From SHXO01 sp964523885 (GTDB lineage: Bacteria > Pseudomonadota > Gammaproteobacteria > Burkholderiales > SHXO01): a stretch of 64,000 bases of DNA. The stretch is taken from positions 1-64,000 of the forward strand of contig CAZFYX010000069.1 in NCBI GenBank assembly GCA_964523885.1, given 5' to 3'. The position numbers and the translations under genes were made by a program. The notes below the pieces were generated by a model, which did not search any database, was not told the origin of the DNA, and saw nothing but the letters and a program-made list of their open reading frames with translations. Shown piece after piece: positions 27,816 to 35,163 of the stretch (the first letter of the stretch is position 1; the number at the start of each line of letters is the position of its first letter).

Positions 27816-29387
27816 ATGCGCCTGAAAGTGATTGCCAGCCTGATCGGAGCCATGATGTGCGGCCCGTCGTATGCCGACGATCTGATGCAGATCTACCGCG
27901 AGGCGCTGGCGCAGGACCCGGTCTACGCGGCGCAGCGCGCGCAGTACGAGGCGGCGAAGGAGCGCAAGGTCCAGGCGCGGGCCCTGCTGCTGCCGAACAT
28001 GAACGCCAACGGCAGCCTGAACTACAACTGGCAGGACACCGAGTTCGGCCAGAACCAGCCGGGCACCCAGACCTTCCAGGGCAACCGCGACTTCGACTCC
28101 TACACCGGCGGGGTCAACCTCACCCAGCCGCTGTACCGCAAGCAGAACAACGTCACCTACGAGCAGGCCGGCGTGCAGGTCGGGCAGGCGGAGAGCCAGC
28201 TGACCCAGGCCGGGCAGGACCTGATCATCCGCGTGGCGCAAGCCTACTTCGACGTCCTGCTCGCGCAGTTCGAGCTGCTCACGGTCGAGTCGCAGAAGGC
28301 CGCCACCGCCGAGCAGCTGGCGCAGGCCAAGCGCAACTTCGAGGTCGGTACCGCGACCATCACCGATACCTACGATGCCCAGGCGCGCTACGACCTGATC
28401 GTCGCGCGCGAGCTGGCCACCAGCAACGATATCGCCGTACGCCAGAACGCGCTGCAGGTGCTCATCGGGCGCAAGCCCGGGCCGCTTGCCACCCTGGGCG
28501 GGCCGGTGACGCTCAACCCGCCCCAGCCCAACGACAGCGAGAAGTGGGTGGAGGCCGCGTATGGCTCCAGCCAGCAGGTCCAGATCGCCCGGGCGAACGT
28601 CGAGCTCGCGCAGAAGGAAGTGGAGAAGAACAACTACGGCCACTATCCGACCCTCGACGCGGTCGGCAACCTGAACTACAACTACCAGGGTGACTCCGGG
28701 TTCAACACTTCGCAGACCGTACGCAGCGCCGTCGTCGGCCTGCAGGTCGCCGTGCCGCTCTACAGCGGCGGCTCGATCAGCTCCAAGGTGCGCGAGGCGA
28801 TCGCCAACCGTACCCGCGCCGACCAGGACCTCGAGAACGCACGCCGGCAGGTGGCCCAGGCCACGCGCCAGGCGTTTCTCGCCGTGAACACCGGCCTGTC
28901 CGAGATCAACGCGCTGCAGCAGGCGGTCGCGAGCAACAAGCTGTCGGTGGAGGCCAGCAAACTGGGCCAGGAAGTCGGGGTGCGCACACAGGTGGACGTG
29001 CTCAACGCGCAGGGCCTGCTGTTCCAGGCGCAGCGCGACCTGGCGCGCGCCTACTACACCACGATCGTGGGCCAGCTCAAGCTCAAGCAGAACGTCGGCC
29101 GCCTGACCGAGGCCGACATCGAGGCGGTGAACAAGCTGCTGCAGCCGGCGGGCACCACACCGCCTGACCTGGGCACCACGCCTGCGCCGAAGCCCGCACC
29201 GGTCAAGCCCCAGCCGCAGAGCACGGCACCGCAGGGCACGCAGCCGCAGGCCGCGCAGCCGCAAGCAGCGCAACCCCAGGCCGCGACGCCGGCCCCTGCG
29301 TCCCAGGCGGCGCAGCCGGTGCCCGCCAAGCCGCAGCCCAAGCCGGCGGCCAAGCCCAAGCCGAAGCCTCAACCGTCGCAGCAGTAG
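27816..29387 (+). CDS. tolC: TolC family outer-membrane efflux/secretion channel
   Basis: Trimeric outer-membrane factor for tripartite pumps and type I secretion. Signal peptide MRLKVIASLIGAMMCGPSYA, then DDLMQIYREALAQDPVYAAQ, the normal TolC N-terminus. Two OEP repeats follow, with NMNANGSLNYNWQD, LTQPLYRK, VGNLNYNYQGD and VPLYSGGSI. The chain ends in an unusual tail from about residue 447: Pro/Gln/Ala repeats (QPQAAQPQAAQPQAAT), then a Pro/Lys stretch (KPQPKPAAKPKPKPQPSQQ) like that of TonB. The ATG at 27816 is preceded by GGGGAAAAC. 523 residues in total, longer than usual because of the tail. Confidence 0.95.
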   Translation: MRLKVIASLIGAMMCGPSYADDLMQIYREALAQDPVYAAQRAQYEAAKERKVQARALLLPNMNANGSLNYNWQDTEFGQNQPGTQTFQGNRDFDSYTGGVNLTQPLYRKQNNVTYEQAGVQVGQAESQLTQAGQDLIIRVAQAYFDVLLAQFELLTVESQKAATAEQLAQAKRNFEVGTATITDTYDAQARYDLIVARELATSNDIAVRQNALQVLIGRKPGPLATLGGPVTLNPPQPNDSEKWVEAAYGSSQQVQIARANVELAQKEVEKNNYGHYPTLDAVGNLNYNYQGDSGFNTSQTVRSAVVGLQVAVPLYSGGSISSKVREAIANRTRADQDLENARRQVAQATRQAFLAVNTGLSEINALQQAVASNKLSVEASKLGQEVGVRTQVDVLNAQGLLFQAQRDLARAYYTTIVGQLKLKQNVGRLTEADIEAVNKLLQPAGTTPPDLGTTPAPKPAPVKPQPQSTAPQGTQPQAAQPQAAQPQAATPAPASQAAQPVPAKPQPKPAAKPKPKPQPSQQ

Positions 29388-29388
29388 C

Positions 29389-29988
29389 GTGACGGGTGTG
29401 CCGCAGCCCAACTCCGACAAGGTTGCGCTGCGGCGGGCGGTGCTCGCGCAGCGCGACGCGTTGCCCGCGCCGTTGCGCGCCGGCCTCGCCGAACGCATCA
29501 CCGAACACCTCCTCGCCCAGCCTGCCGTTGCGCAGGCCCGCTGGGTCCTCGGCTATCTCTCCTTCGGCAGTGAGGTCGACACCCATCCCCTGCTGGGGGT
29601 GCTGGTCGCGCGCGGCACGCGCCTGGCGCTGCCGCGGGTCAACCGCGAGACCAGGCGCCTCGATCTGCACGTCGTGCATGATCTCTCCGAGGACACGGCT
29701 CCCGGCACCTGGGGCATTCGCGAACCGATCCCGGCGCGCTGCCCGCTGGCCGACCGGGACCTGATCGACGTGGTACTGGCGCCCGGTGTCGCGTTCACGG
29801 CCCGCGGTGCACGCCTGGGCTACGGCGGGGGCTTCTACGATCGCCTGCTCGGCCCCTGGCAGCCGCGCCCCCCGGTGCTCGCCGCGTGCTACGGCATCCA
29901 GCTGCTCGACACCGTGCCGGAAGAGGCGAACGACGTGCGCGTCGACGTCATCGTCACCGAATCCGGAACGTTCACGCCTTCGCGCTGA
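29389..29988 (+). CDS. 5-formyltetrahydrofolate cyclo-ligase
   Basis: Converts 5-formyl-THF to methenyl-THF with ATP. The 199-residue product has KVALRRAVLAQRDALP near the start, WVLGYLSFGSEVDTHPLL, and the family signature LAPGVAFTARGARLGYGGGF with YDRLL. The start is the GTG at 29389, one base after the tolC stop. The 3' end overlaps the convergent waaA by 17 nt. Confidence 0.95.
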   Translation: MTGVPQPNSDKVALRRAVLAQRDALPAPLRAGLAERITEHLLAQPAVAQARWVLGYLSFGSEVDTHPLLGVLVARGTRLALPRVNRETRRLDLHVVHDLSEDTAPGTWGIREPIPARCPLADRDLIDVVLAPGVAFTARGARLGYGGGFYDRLLGPWQPRPPVLAACYGIQLLDTVPEEANDVRVDVIVTESGTFTPSR

Positions 29989-31240
29989 GCACGGTCCGCT
30001 GCACCAGTGCGAGCGTGCGCTGGGTGGCGCCGTGGTGCGCGCGCATGAGCGCCAATCCGGCCTCGCCCATGCTTGCACGCAGGCCCGCATCGTCCAGCAG
30101 TTGCATCAGTGCACGCCGCAGATCTTCCACCTCGTGCACGCGGAGCGCCGCACCGACCTCGATCGCGACCGCGCTGGCTTGCTGGAAGTTGAACGTGTGC
30201 GGCCCGATCAGCACCGGTTTGCCCACCGCGCACGCCTCCAGGAGGTTCTGTCCTCCCAGTGGGAGCAGGCTGCCGCCGATGAACGCCACGTCGCACGCGG
30301 CGTAGTAGGCGAACAGCTCGCCCATGCTGTCGCCGAGCAGGACCCGGGTGGAGGCCGCCACGGCCTCTCCGGTGCTGCGCCGCTGGTATGCGACGCCCTC
30401 GCGCTCGAGCAGGCGCGCGACGTCGTCGAATCGCTGAGGGTGGCGCGGCACGATCACGGTGAGCAGGATGTCGGGCGCATCGCGCACCGCCTGCAGCACC
30501 AGCGCCTCCTCGCCGTCGCGGGTACTGGCGGCAAGGAACACGGAGCGGGAGGGAAACAGTGCCCGCAGCGCTTCACCGTGCTGCATGTCCGCGGTTGTCG
30601 GCGCCCGGTCGAACTTGAGGTTGCCGGTGACTTCGACCTGCACCGCACCGAGCGCGCGCAGGCGATCCGCATCCGCGCTGGCCTGTGCGCCGATGGCAGT
30701 GAGCTGCCGCAGGGTGCTGGCGGTGAGGGCGGCGAGCCGTGCATAGCGCCGTGCCGAGCGTTCCGACAGGCGTGCATTCACGAGCAGCGCCGGCACGCCG
30801 TGGGCCCTGCACGCGCCGATCAGGTTCGGCCACAGCTCCGTCTCCATCAGCAGGCCCGCCAGCGGCCGGTAGTGGCGCAGGAAGCGCCGCACGGCGAAGG
30901 GCAGATCGTAGGGCAGGTAGCAGCGTGCGACGCGATCGCCGAACAGTTGCTCGGACAGCTCGCGTCCCGTGGGCGTGGTGTGCGTAAGCAGGATCGGATA
31001 CTCCGGGTAGGCCGCTCTCAGCGCAGCGATGAGCGGCTCGGCCGCCCGCGTCTCGCCGACCGACACGCAGTGCAGCCAGATCGGCCGCACCGACGGCGCG
31101 GGCGGGTAGGAGCCGAAGCGTTCCCCGACATGGCGCAGATACGCCGGCTGCCGCCTGGCCCGCCATGCCAACCGCAGCAGCGCGAGCGGCGTGACCAGGG
31201 TGAGCAGGGTCGTGTAGAGGAGACGCCACGCGCCGGTCAT
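29972..31240 (-). CDS. waaA: 3-deoxy-D-manno-octulosonic acid transferase (Kdo transferase)
   Basis: GT30 enzyme that adds Kdo to lipid A precursor on the inner membrane. The 422 residues begin with one membrane anchor (WRLLYTTLLTLVTPLALLRL), then an N-terminal GT-B domain (IWLHCVSVGETRAAEPLI, LTHTTPTGRELSEQLFG, METELWPNLI) and the C-terminal domain (GNLKFDRAP, FIGGSLLPLGGQNLLEACAV, GKPVLIGPHTFNF). The ATG at 31240 gives the family N-terminus. It marks the LPS-related border of the glycan locus. Confidence 0.96.
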   Translation of the reverse strand: MTGAWRLLYTTLLTLVTPLALLRLAWRARRQPAYLRHVGERFGSYPPAPSVRPIWLHCVSVGETRAAEPLIAALRAAYPEYPILLTHTTPTGRELSEQLFGDRVARCYLPYDLPFAVRRFLRHYRPLAGLLMETELWPNLIGACRAHGVPALLVNARLSERSARRYARLAALTASTLRQLTAIGAQASADADRLRALGAVQVEVTGNLKFDRAPTTADMQHGEALRALFPSRSVFLAASTRDGEEALVLQAVRDAPDILLTVIVPRHPQRFDDVARLLEREGVAYQRRSTGEAVAASTRVLLGDSMGELFAYYAACDVAFIGGSLLPLGGQNLLEACAVGKPVLIGPHTFNFQQASAVAIEVGAALRVHEVEDLRRALMQLLDDAGLRASMGEAGLALMRAHHGATQRTLALVQRTVLSAKA

Positions 31241-31544
31241 GCCGGCACCTGCCGGGCGCGCGATGGCTGGATGGGATGGGCACATGCGAGCCTGCACGGC
31301 TCCGCGGCCGGGAGCGCGACTTGCCGCGCAGCGCGTTCGAGCGCTGGCGCGCGCGACCGCGTCGGCGACTCGCAGCGACATGCGTGCGCATCGCCTCTCC
31401 GGAGGCGATACCCGACACAGTTGATGTCACTACTCGATGGGAGCCAGCTCACTCGATGGATTGTAGCTTTTTCGTGCGCCTTCCCCGCCTCACGCCGGCT
31501 GCGGCAGGGGTTGCAGCCGCGCGATGCGGTGCACGGAGGCGTCG
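31241..31544. other. Intergenic region before the glycan locus
   Basis: About 300 bp between waaA and the ABC permease. I see no gene. It holds two CTCGATGG copies (around 31434 and 31452), an AT-richer patch GATTGTAGCTTTTTC near 31460, and presumably promoters for both divergent genes. No JUMPstart-like sequence was found. Confidence 0.5.
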
Positions 31545-32336
31545 ATGATCGCCCATCTCGAACGCGGGCTGCTCGACGCGGCCGGCGGACTGCGCCAGCG
31601 TGATCTCTGGGTGACGCTGGGCTGGCAGGACATCCGCCAGCGCTACCGCCGCTCGGTGCTCGGGCCGTTCTGGGTGACGCTGTCGATGGCGGTGATGACC
31701 GCCTCGATGGGCGTGCTCTATTCGCAGCTGTTCGGGCAGAGCCTCGCCGAGTACCTGCCGTTCCTCACCATCGGCCTGGTGATGTGGGGGTTCCTCAGCA
31801 GCCTCGTGACGGACGGCTGCCAGGCCTTCATCGCTGCCGAAGCGATGATCAAGCAGGTGCGCATGCCGCTCAGCGTGCACGTGTGGCGGCCGCTCTGGCG
31901 CAACCTGATCATCCTGGGGCACAACGCGGTGGTCGTCGTGCTGGTCCTGGTGCTCTTCCGGCGCGTGCCGCACTGGCAAGTCGCACTGCTGCCCGTCGCC
32001 CTCGCGTTGCTCGTCGCCAACGGCTGGTGGATCGGCGCCGTGCTCGGGGCCCTGTCGGCGCGCTTCCGCGACATTCCCCAGCTCGCCGGCAGCCTGCTGC
32101 AGGTGCTGTTCTTCGTGACGCCGGTGATCTGGCACACCAGCCTGCTGCGCGAGCGCACCTGGCTGGTCGACACCAACCCGGCGTACCACATGATCGAAAT
32201 CGTGCGCGCACCGCTGCTGGGAGAGCCGGCCTCGGCACTGTCCTGGGCGTACGTGGCGGCCTTCACCGCGGGCGGGCTCGTGGTCGCCCTGCTGTTGCTG
32301 GCCCGCTTCCGCGCCCGCATCGCCTACTGGATCTGA
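31545..32336 (+). CDS. Polysaccharide ABC transporter permease (Wzm/KpsM-like)
   Basis: ABC-2 type permease of 263 residues for exporting lipid-linked glycan. It has the N-terminal amphipathic RDLWVTLGWQDIRQRYRRSV, the ABC-2 motif LGPFWVTLSMAVM, and six membrane segments (for example ITLGLVMWG-type LPFLTIGLVMWGFLSSLV, IILGHNAVVVVLVLVLF, LPVALALLVANGWW). The ATG at 31545 has GGAGG 5 nt upstream. It is followed 4 nt later by the ATPase gene. With Wzt it defines an ABC-dependent O-antigen or capsule export route. Confidence 0.92.
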   Translation: MIAHLERGLLDAAGGLRQRDLWVTLGWQDIRQRYRRSVLGPFWVTLSMAVMTASMGVLYSQLFGQSLAEYLPFLTIGLVMWGFLSSLVTDGCQAFIAAEAMIKQVRMPLSVHVWRPLWRNLIILGHNAVVVVLVLVLFRRVPHWQVALLPVALALLVANGWWIGAVLGALSARFRDIPQLAGSLLQVLFFVTPVIWHTSLLRERTWLVDTNPAYHMIEIVRAPLLGEPASALSWAYVAAFTAGGLVVALLLLARFRARIAYWI

Positions 32337-32340
32337 CGCC

Positions 32341-33123
32341 GTGGCCCGCATCCGTGCGCGCAACCTCCTGGTCGAGTTCCCGATCTACTCGGCCTCCACC
32401 CGCTCGCTCAAGAACGCGGTGCTGCACGCGACCACGGGTGGCAAGGTGGCCCGGGACTCGGGGCGCCGGATGACGGTGACTGCGCTCGACCACGTGAGCT
32501 TCGACCTGCACGAGGGCGATCGCGTCGGCGTGATGGGCCACAACGGCTCCGGGAAGACCACCCTGCTGCGCGTGCTGGCGGGTGCCTACGAGCCGGTGGC
32601 GGGCGAGCTCGGCATCGAGGGGCGGGTGGCTTCGCTGCTCGACCTGTCGCTCGGCCTGGATGCCGAGGCCACCGGCTACGAGAACATCCAGGTGCGCGGG
32701 ATGATGATGGGCTACAGCGCGAGCCAGATGCGCAGCCGTACCGAGGAGATCGCGGCGTTCTCGGAGCTGGGCGAGTACCTGGACATGCCGGTGCGCACCT
32801 ACTCCTCGGGCATGCAGCTGCGGCTGGCATTCTCCGTCGCCACCAGCGTGGACGCCGACATCCTGGTGATGGACGAGTGGCTGTCGGCCGGCGACGAGGG
32901 CTTCGCCCGCAAGGCGCACCAGCGCCTGCTGGAGCTGGTGGAGCGCTCCAGCATCCTGGTGCTCGCAACCCACTCGGCCGAACTGGTGCGCACGCTCTGC
33001 AATCGTGTCGTCCGGCTGGAGCATGGGCGCGTGCTGGCCGAGGAGAGCCGCTGCCTCGGCCCGTCCGCGGCCGCTCCTGCCGCCGCGCTGACCTCCCTTC
33101 CCAACTCCATGGCGGCTTCATGA
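32341..33123 (+). CDS. Polysaccharide ABC transporter ATPase (Wzt/KpsT-like)
   Basis: 260 residues. Walker A GHNGSGKTT, signature TYSSGMQLRLAFS, Walker B ADILVMDEWLSAGD and H-loop LATHSAEL are all intact. The Wzt-specific C-terminal carbohydrate-binding domain is absent: the protein ends about 20 residues after the ATPase core. Starts at the GTG at 32341; stop overlaps the downstream aminotransferase start (ATGA). It works with the preceding permease. Confidence 0.92.
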   Translation: MARIRARNLLVEFPIYSASTRSLKNAVLHATTGGKVARDSGRRMTVTALDHVSFDLHEGDRVGVMGHNGSGKTTLLRVLAGAYEPVAGELGIEGRVASLLDLSLGLDAEATGYENIQVRGMMMGYSASQMRSRTEEIAAFSELGEYLDMPVRTYSSGMQLRLAFSVATSVDADILVMDEWLSAGDEGFARKAHQRLLELVERSSILVLATHSAELVRTLCNRVVRLEHGRVLAEESRCLGPSAAAPAAALTSLPNSMAAS

Positions 33124-34367
33124 AGACCCGTCCCGATTCGTTCGCCTCGCCGCTCTATGTCACCCGGCCCGTGATGCCGCCGCTGCAGCGGGTGGTGGGG
33201 CACCTGGAGGATCTCTGGTCCTCGCGGATCCTGTCCAACCAGGGCGCCAAGCACAAGCTGCTCGAACAGGAGCTGCGCGCGCTGCTCGGGGCGCCCAACG
33301 TCACGCTGTTCTCGAACGGCACGCTGGCGCTGGCGCTGGGGTTGCGTGCGTTGCAGGTGCGCGGCGAGGTCTTGACCACGCCCTTCACCTTCCCTGCGAC
33401 GCCACACGCGGTGACGTGGAACGGTGCCACGCCGGTGTTCTGCGACGTCGACCCCGACACCCTGTGCATCGACCCGCGCGCCATCGAGGGTGCGATCACG
33501 CCGCGGACGGAGGCGATTCTCGGCGTGCACGTGTACGGGATCCCTTGCGACGTCGCCGCCATCCAGGCCATCGCCGACAGGCACGGGCTGCGCGTGATCT
33601 ACGACGCAGCCCACGCGTTCCTCGCCGAGATCGGCGGGGTTCCGATCGGGGCGTTCGGCGACCTGACCATGTTCAGCTTCCATGCCACCAAGCTGTTCCA
33701 CACCGCCGAGGGCGGTTGCCTGGTGTACGCGGATGCCACCCTGAGTCCGACCCTGGACCTGCTGAAGAACTTCGGCATCCGCGACGAGAACAGCGTGCTG
33801 ATGGCGGGACTGAACGCCAAGCTCAACGAGATCCAGTCGGCAGTGGGACTGGCGATGATCGACGAGATCGAGCCGGAGCGGCAGTCGCGGCAGCGGTTGC
33901 GCGCGCTGTACCTGGAGCGCCTCCAGCAGATCGAGGGCATCGAAGCCTTGCGGGTGCCGCCCGGCGTGAAGGACAGCCTGCAGTACATGCCGGTGCGGAT
34001 CGAGGCGGCCGCCTACGGGTTGAGCCGCGACGAGCTGTACCGCGAGCTGCTCTCGTTCAACGTCTATGCCCGCAAGTACTTCCATCCGCTCTGCGTGGAC
34101 TATGTGCCGTATGCGCGATCGCAGGTCGGTGAGGTGCCGCACGCAAGGCAGGCATCGCAGCAGGTGCTCTGCCTGCCGTTCTTCGGCGACATGGGGGCGG
34201 ACACCGTGGAGCGGCTGTGCGACATCCTGGCATTCCTGCGCCGCGAGATGCCGCGCCGGCATGCCGGTCGCGGCGCGCGGGTGGCGGTGGTGCTGCCGGC
34301 GGAGCACCCGCAGCCACGCGCCGTCGACGACCTCACCCCGCTGCGAGCCGGGCGAGCCGAGGGCTGA
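33120..34367 (+). CDS. Sugar aminotransferase, VioA-like (DegT/DnrJ/EryC1)
   Basis: PLP enzyme of 415 residues that aminates a nucleotide 4-keto-6-deoxy sugar. The PLP lysine is in SFHATKLFHTAEGG. Other family marks are LFSNGTLALALGLRAL, TTPFTFPATPHAV, VIYDAAHAF and LNAKLNEIQSAVGLA. The sequence strongly recalls VioA, which makes dTDP-4-amino-4,6-dideoxyglucose from dTDP-4-keto-6-deoxyglucose; rfbA and rfbB for that substrate are in the same locus. The C-terminal 35 residues are a loose Pro/Arg tail. Translation is coupled to the ABC ATPase by a 4-nt overlap. The exact product is inferred. Confidence 0.9.
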   Translation: MKTRPDSFASPLYVTRPVMPPLQRVVGHLEDLWSSRILSNQGAKHKLLEQELRALLGAPNVTLFSNGTLALALGLRALQVRGEVLTTPFTFPATPHAVTWNGATPVFCDVDPDTLCIDPRAIEGAITPRTEAILGVHVYGIPCDVAAIQAIADRHGLRVIYDAAHAFLAEIGGVPIGAFGDLTMFSFHATKLFHTAEGGCLVYADATLSPTLDLLKNFGIRDENSVLMAGLNAKLNEIQSAVGLAMIDEIEPERQSRQRLRALYLERLQQIEGIEALRVPPGVKDSLQYMPVRIEAAAYGLSRDELYRELLSFNVYARKYFHPLCVDYVPYARSQVGEVPHARQASQQVLCLPFFGDMGADTVERLCDILAFLRREMPRRHAGRGARVAVVLPAEHPQPRAVDDLTPLRAGRAEG

Positions 34368-34373
34368 GACGGT

Positions 34374-35153
34374 TCAGCGGACCGTCACGATCGTCTTCGA
34401 GGGGTACAGTGCGCACTTCTCGACCCGCACTTCCTCGCGCCGGAAGACTTCCTTGAACGCGATCGCCTCTCCCGGCGACTCCGGCCAGGTCAGCTCGTCG
34501 AGGAGCAGCACGCTGCCGGAGACCAGGTGCGGCTTGACCGCCTCCAGCGCTGCGCGGGTGGGCCGGTACAGTGCCACGTCGAAATAGGCGAACGCGACGA
34601 TCGCCTCCGGGTGCGTGGAGAAGTACTCCCGCGCCGTCACTTCGATGTCCCCCTCGATGAGCTGGTGCCGTCCGCGCACGTGTCCCAGCACGTTGGAGGC
34701 CTCGTGCACCTCCAGCAGCTCGCGCAGGTAGCCGAGGTACTCGCGGCCGGTGCTGTACGAGGTTTCCTTCCACACCTCGCTCTCCCGGTCCTGCTCGGCC
34801 CTCCCGGTGTAGCCGGTGAACGTGTCGAAGCCGAGGATGGTGCGCTGCTTGTTGAACGGCTCGTGGATCGCGCGCAGGTTCTCGAGCAGGACCATGTTCT
34901 GGCCCCACCAGGTGCCGAACTCGACCAGGCAGCCGGGCAGGTCCTTGATGCGCTCGTACAGCTGGCTCAGCACGAGGAACTTCACCAGCACCGAGCTGCG
35001 CACGTACAGGCCGAGGTTGAACAGCCGGTCCTCGGCCGGCAGCGGACTGTGCTCGAACATCTGCAGCAGCCGTGCGCGGGCCGACTGCTGCTCGCGCGAT
35101 GCGGTGGTTTCGATCTGGTAGGAAGCCTGCTGCTGCGTCACGGCCTGGTCCAT
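34374..35153 (-). CDS. TylF/MycF-type O-methyltransferase
   Basis: Macrocin-O-methyltransferase family, 259 residues. LPGCLVEFGTWWGQNMVLL is the SAM-binding loop. GFDTFTGYTGRAEQD, then AYFDVALYRPTRAALEAVKP and LLLDELTWPESPGEAIAFKE, carry the acidic metal-binding residues typical of the family. In glycan loci this family methylates a sugar hydroxyl on the nucleotide sugar or at the non-reducing end. It is convergent with the VioA-like gene, 6 bp apart, and precedes the tandem glycosyltransferase on the minus strand. Confidence 0.88.
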   Translation of the reverse strand: MDQAVTQQQASYQIETTASREQQSARARLLQMFEHSPLPAEDRLFNLGLYVRSSVLVKFLVLSQLYERIKDLPGCLVEFGTWWGQNMVLLENLRAIHEPFNKQRTILGFDTFTGYTGRAEQDRESEVWKETSYSTGREYLGYLRELLEVHEASNVLGHVRGRHQLIEGDIEVTAREYFSTHPEAIVAFAYFDVALYRPTRAALEAVKPHLVSGSVLLLDELTWPESPGEAIAFKEVFRREEVRVEKCALYPSKTIVTVR

Positions 35154-35163
35154 GGGGTCATCC

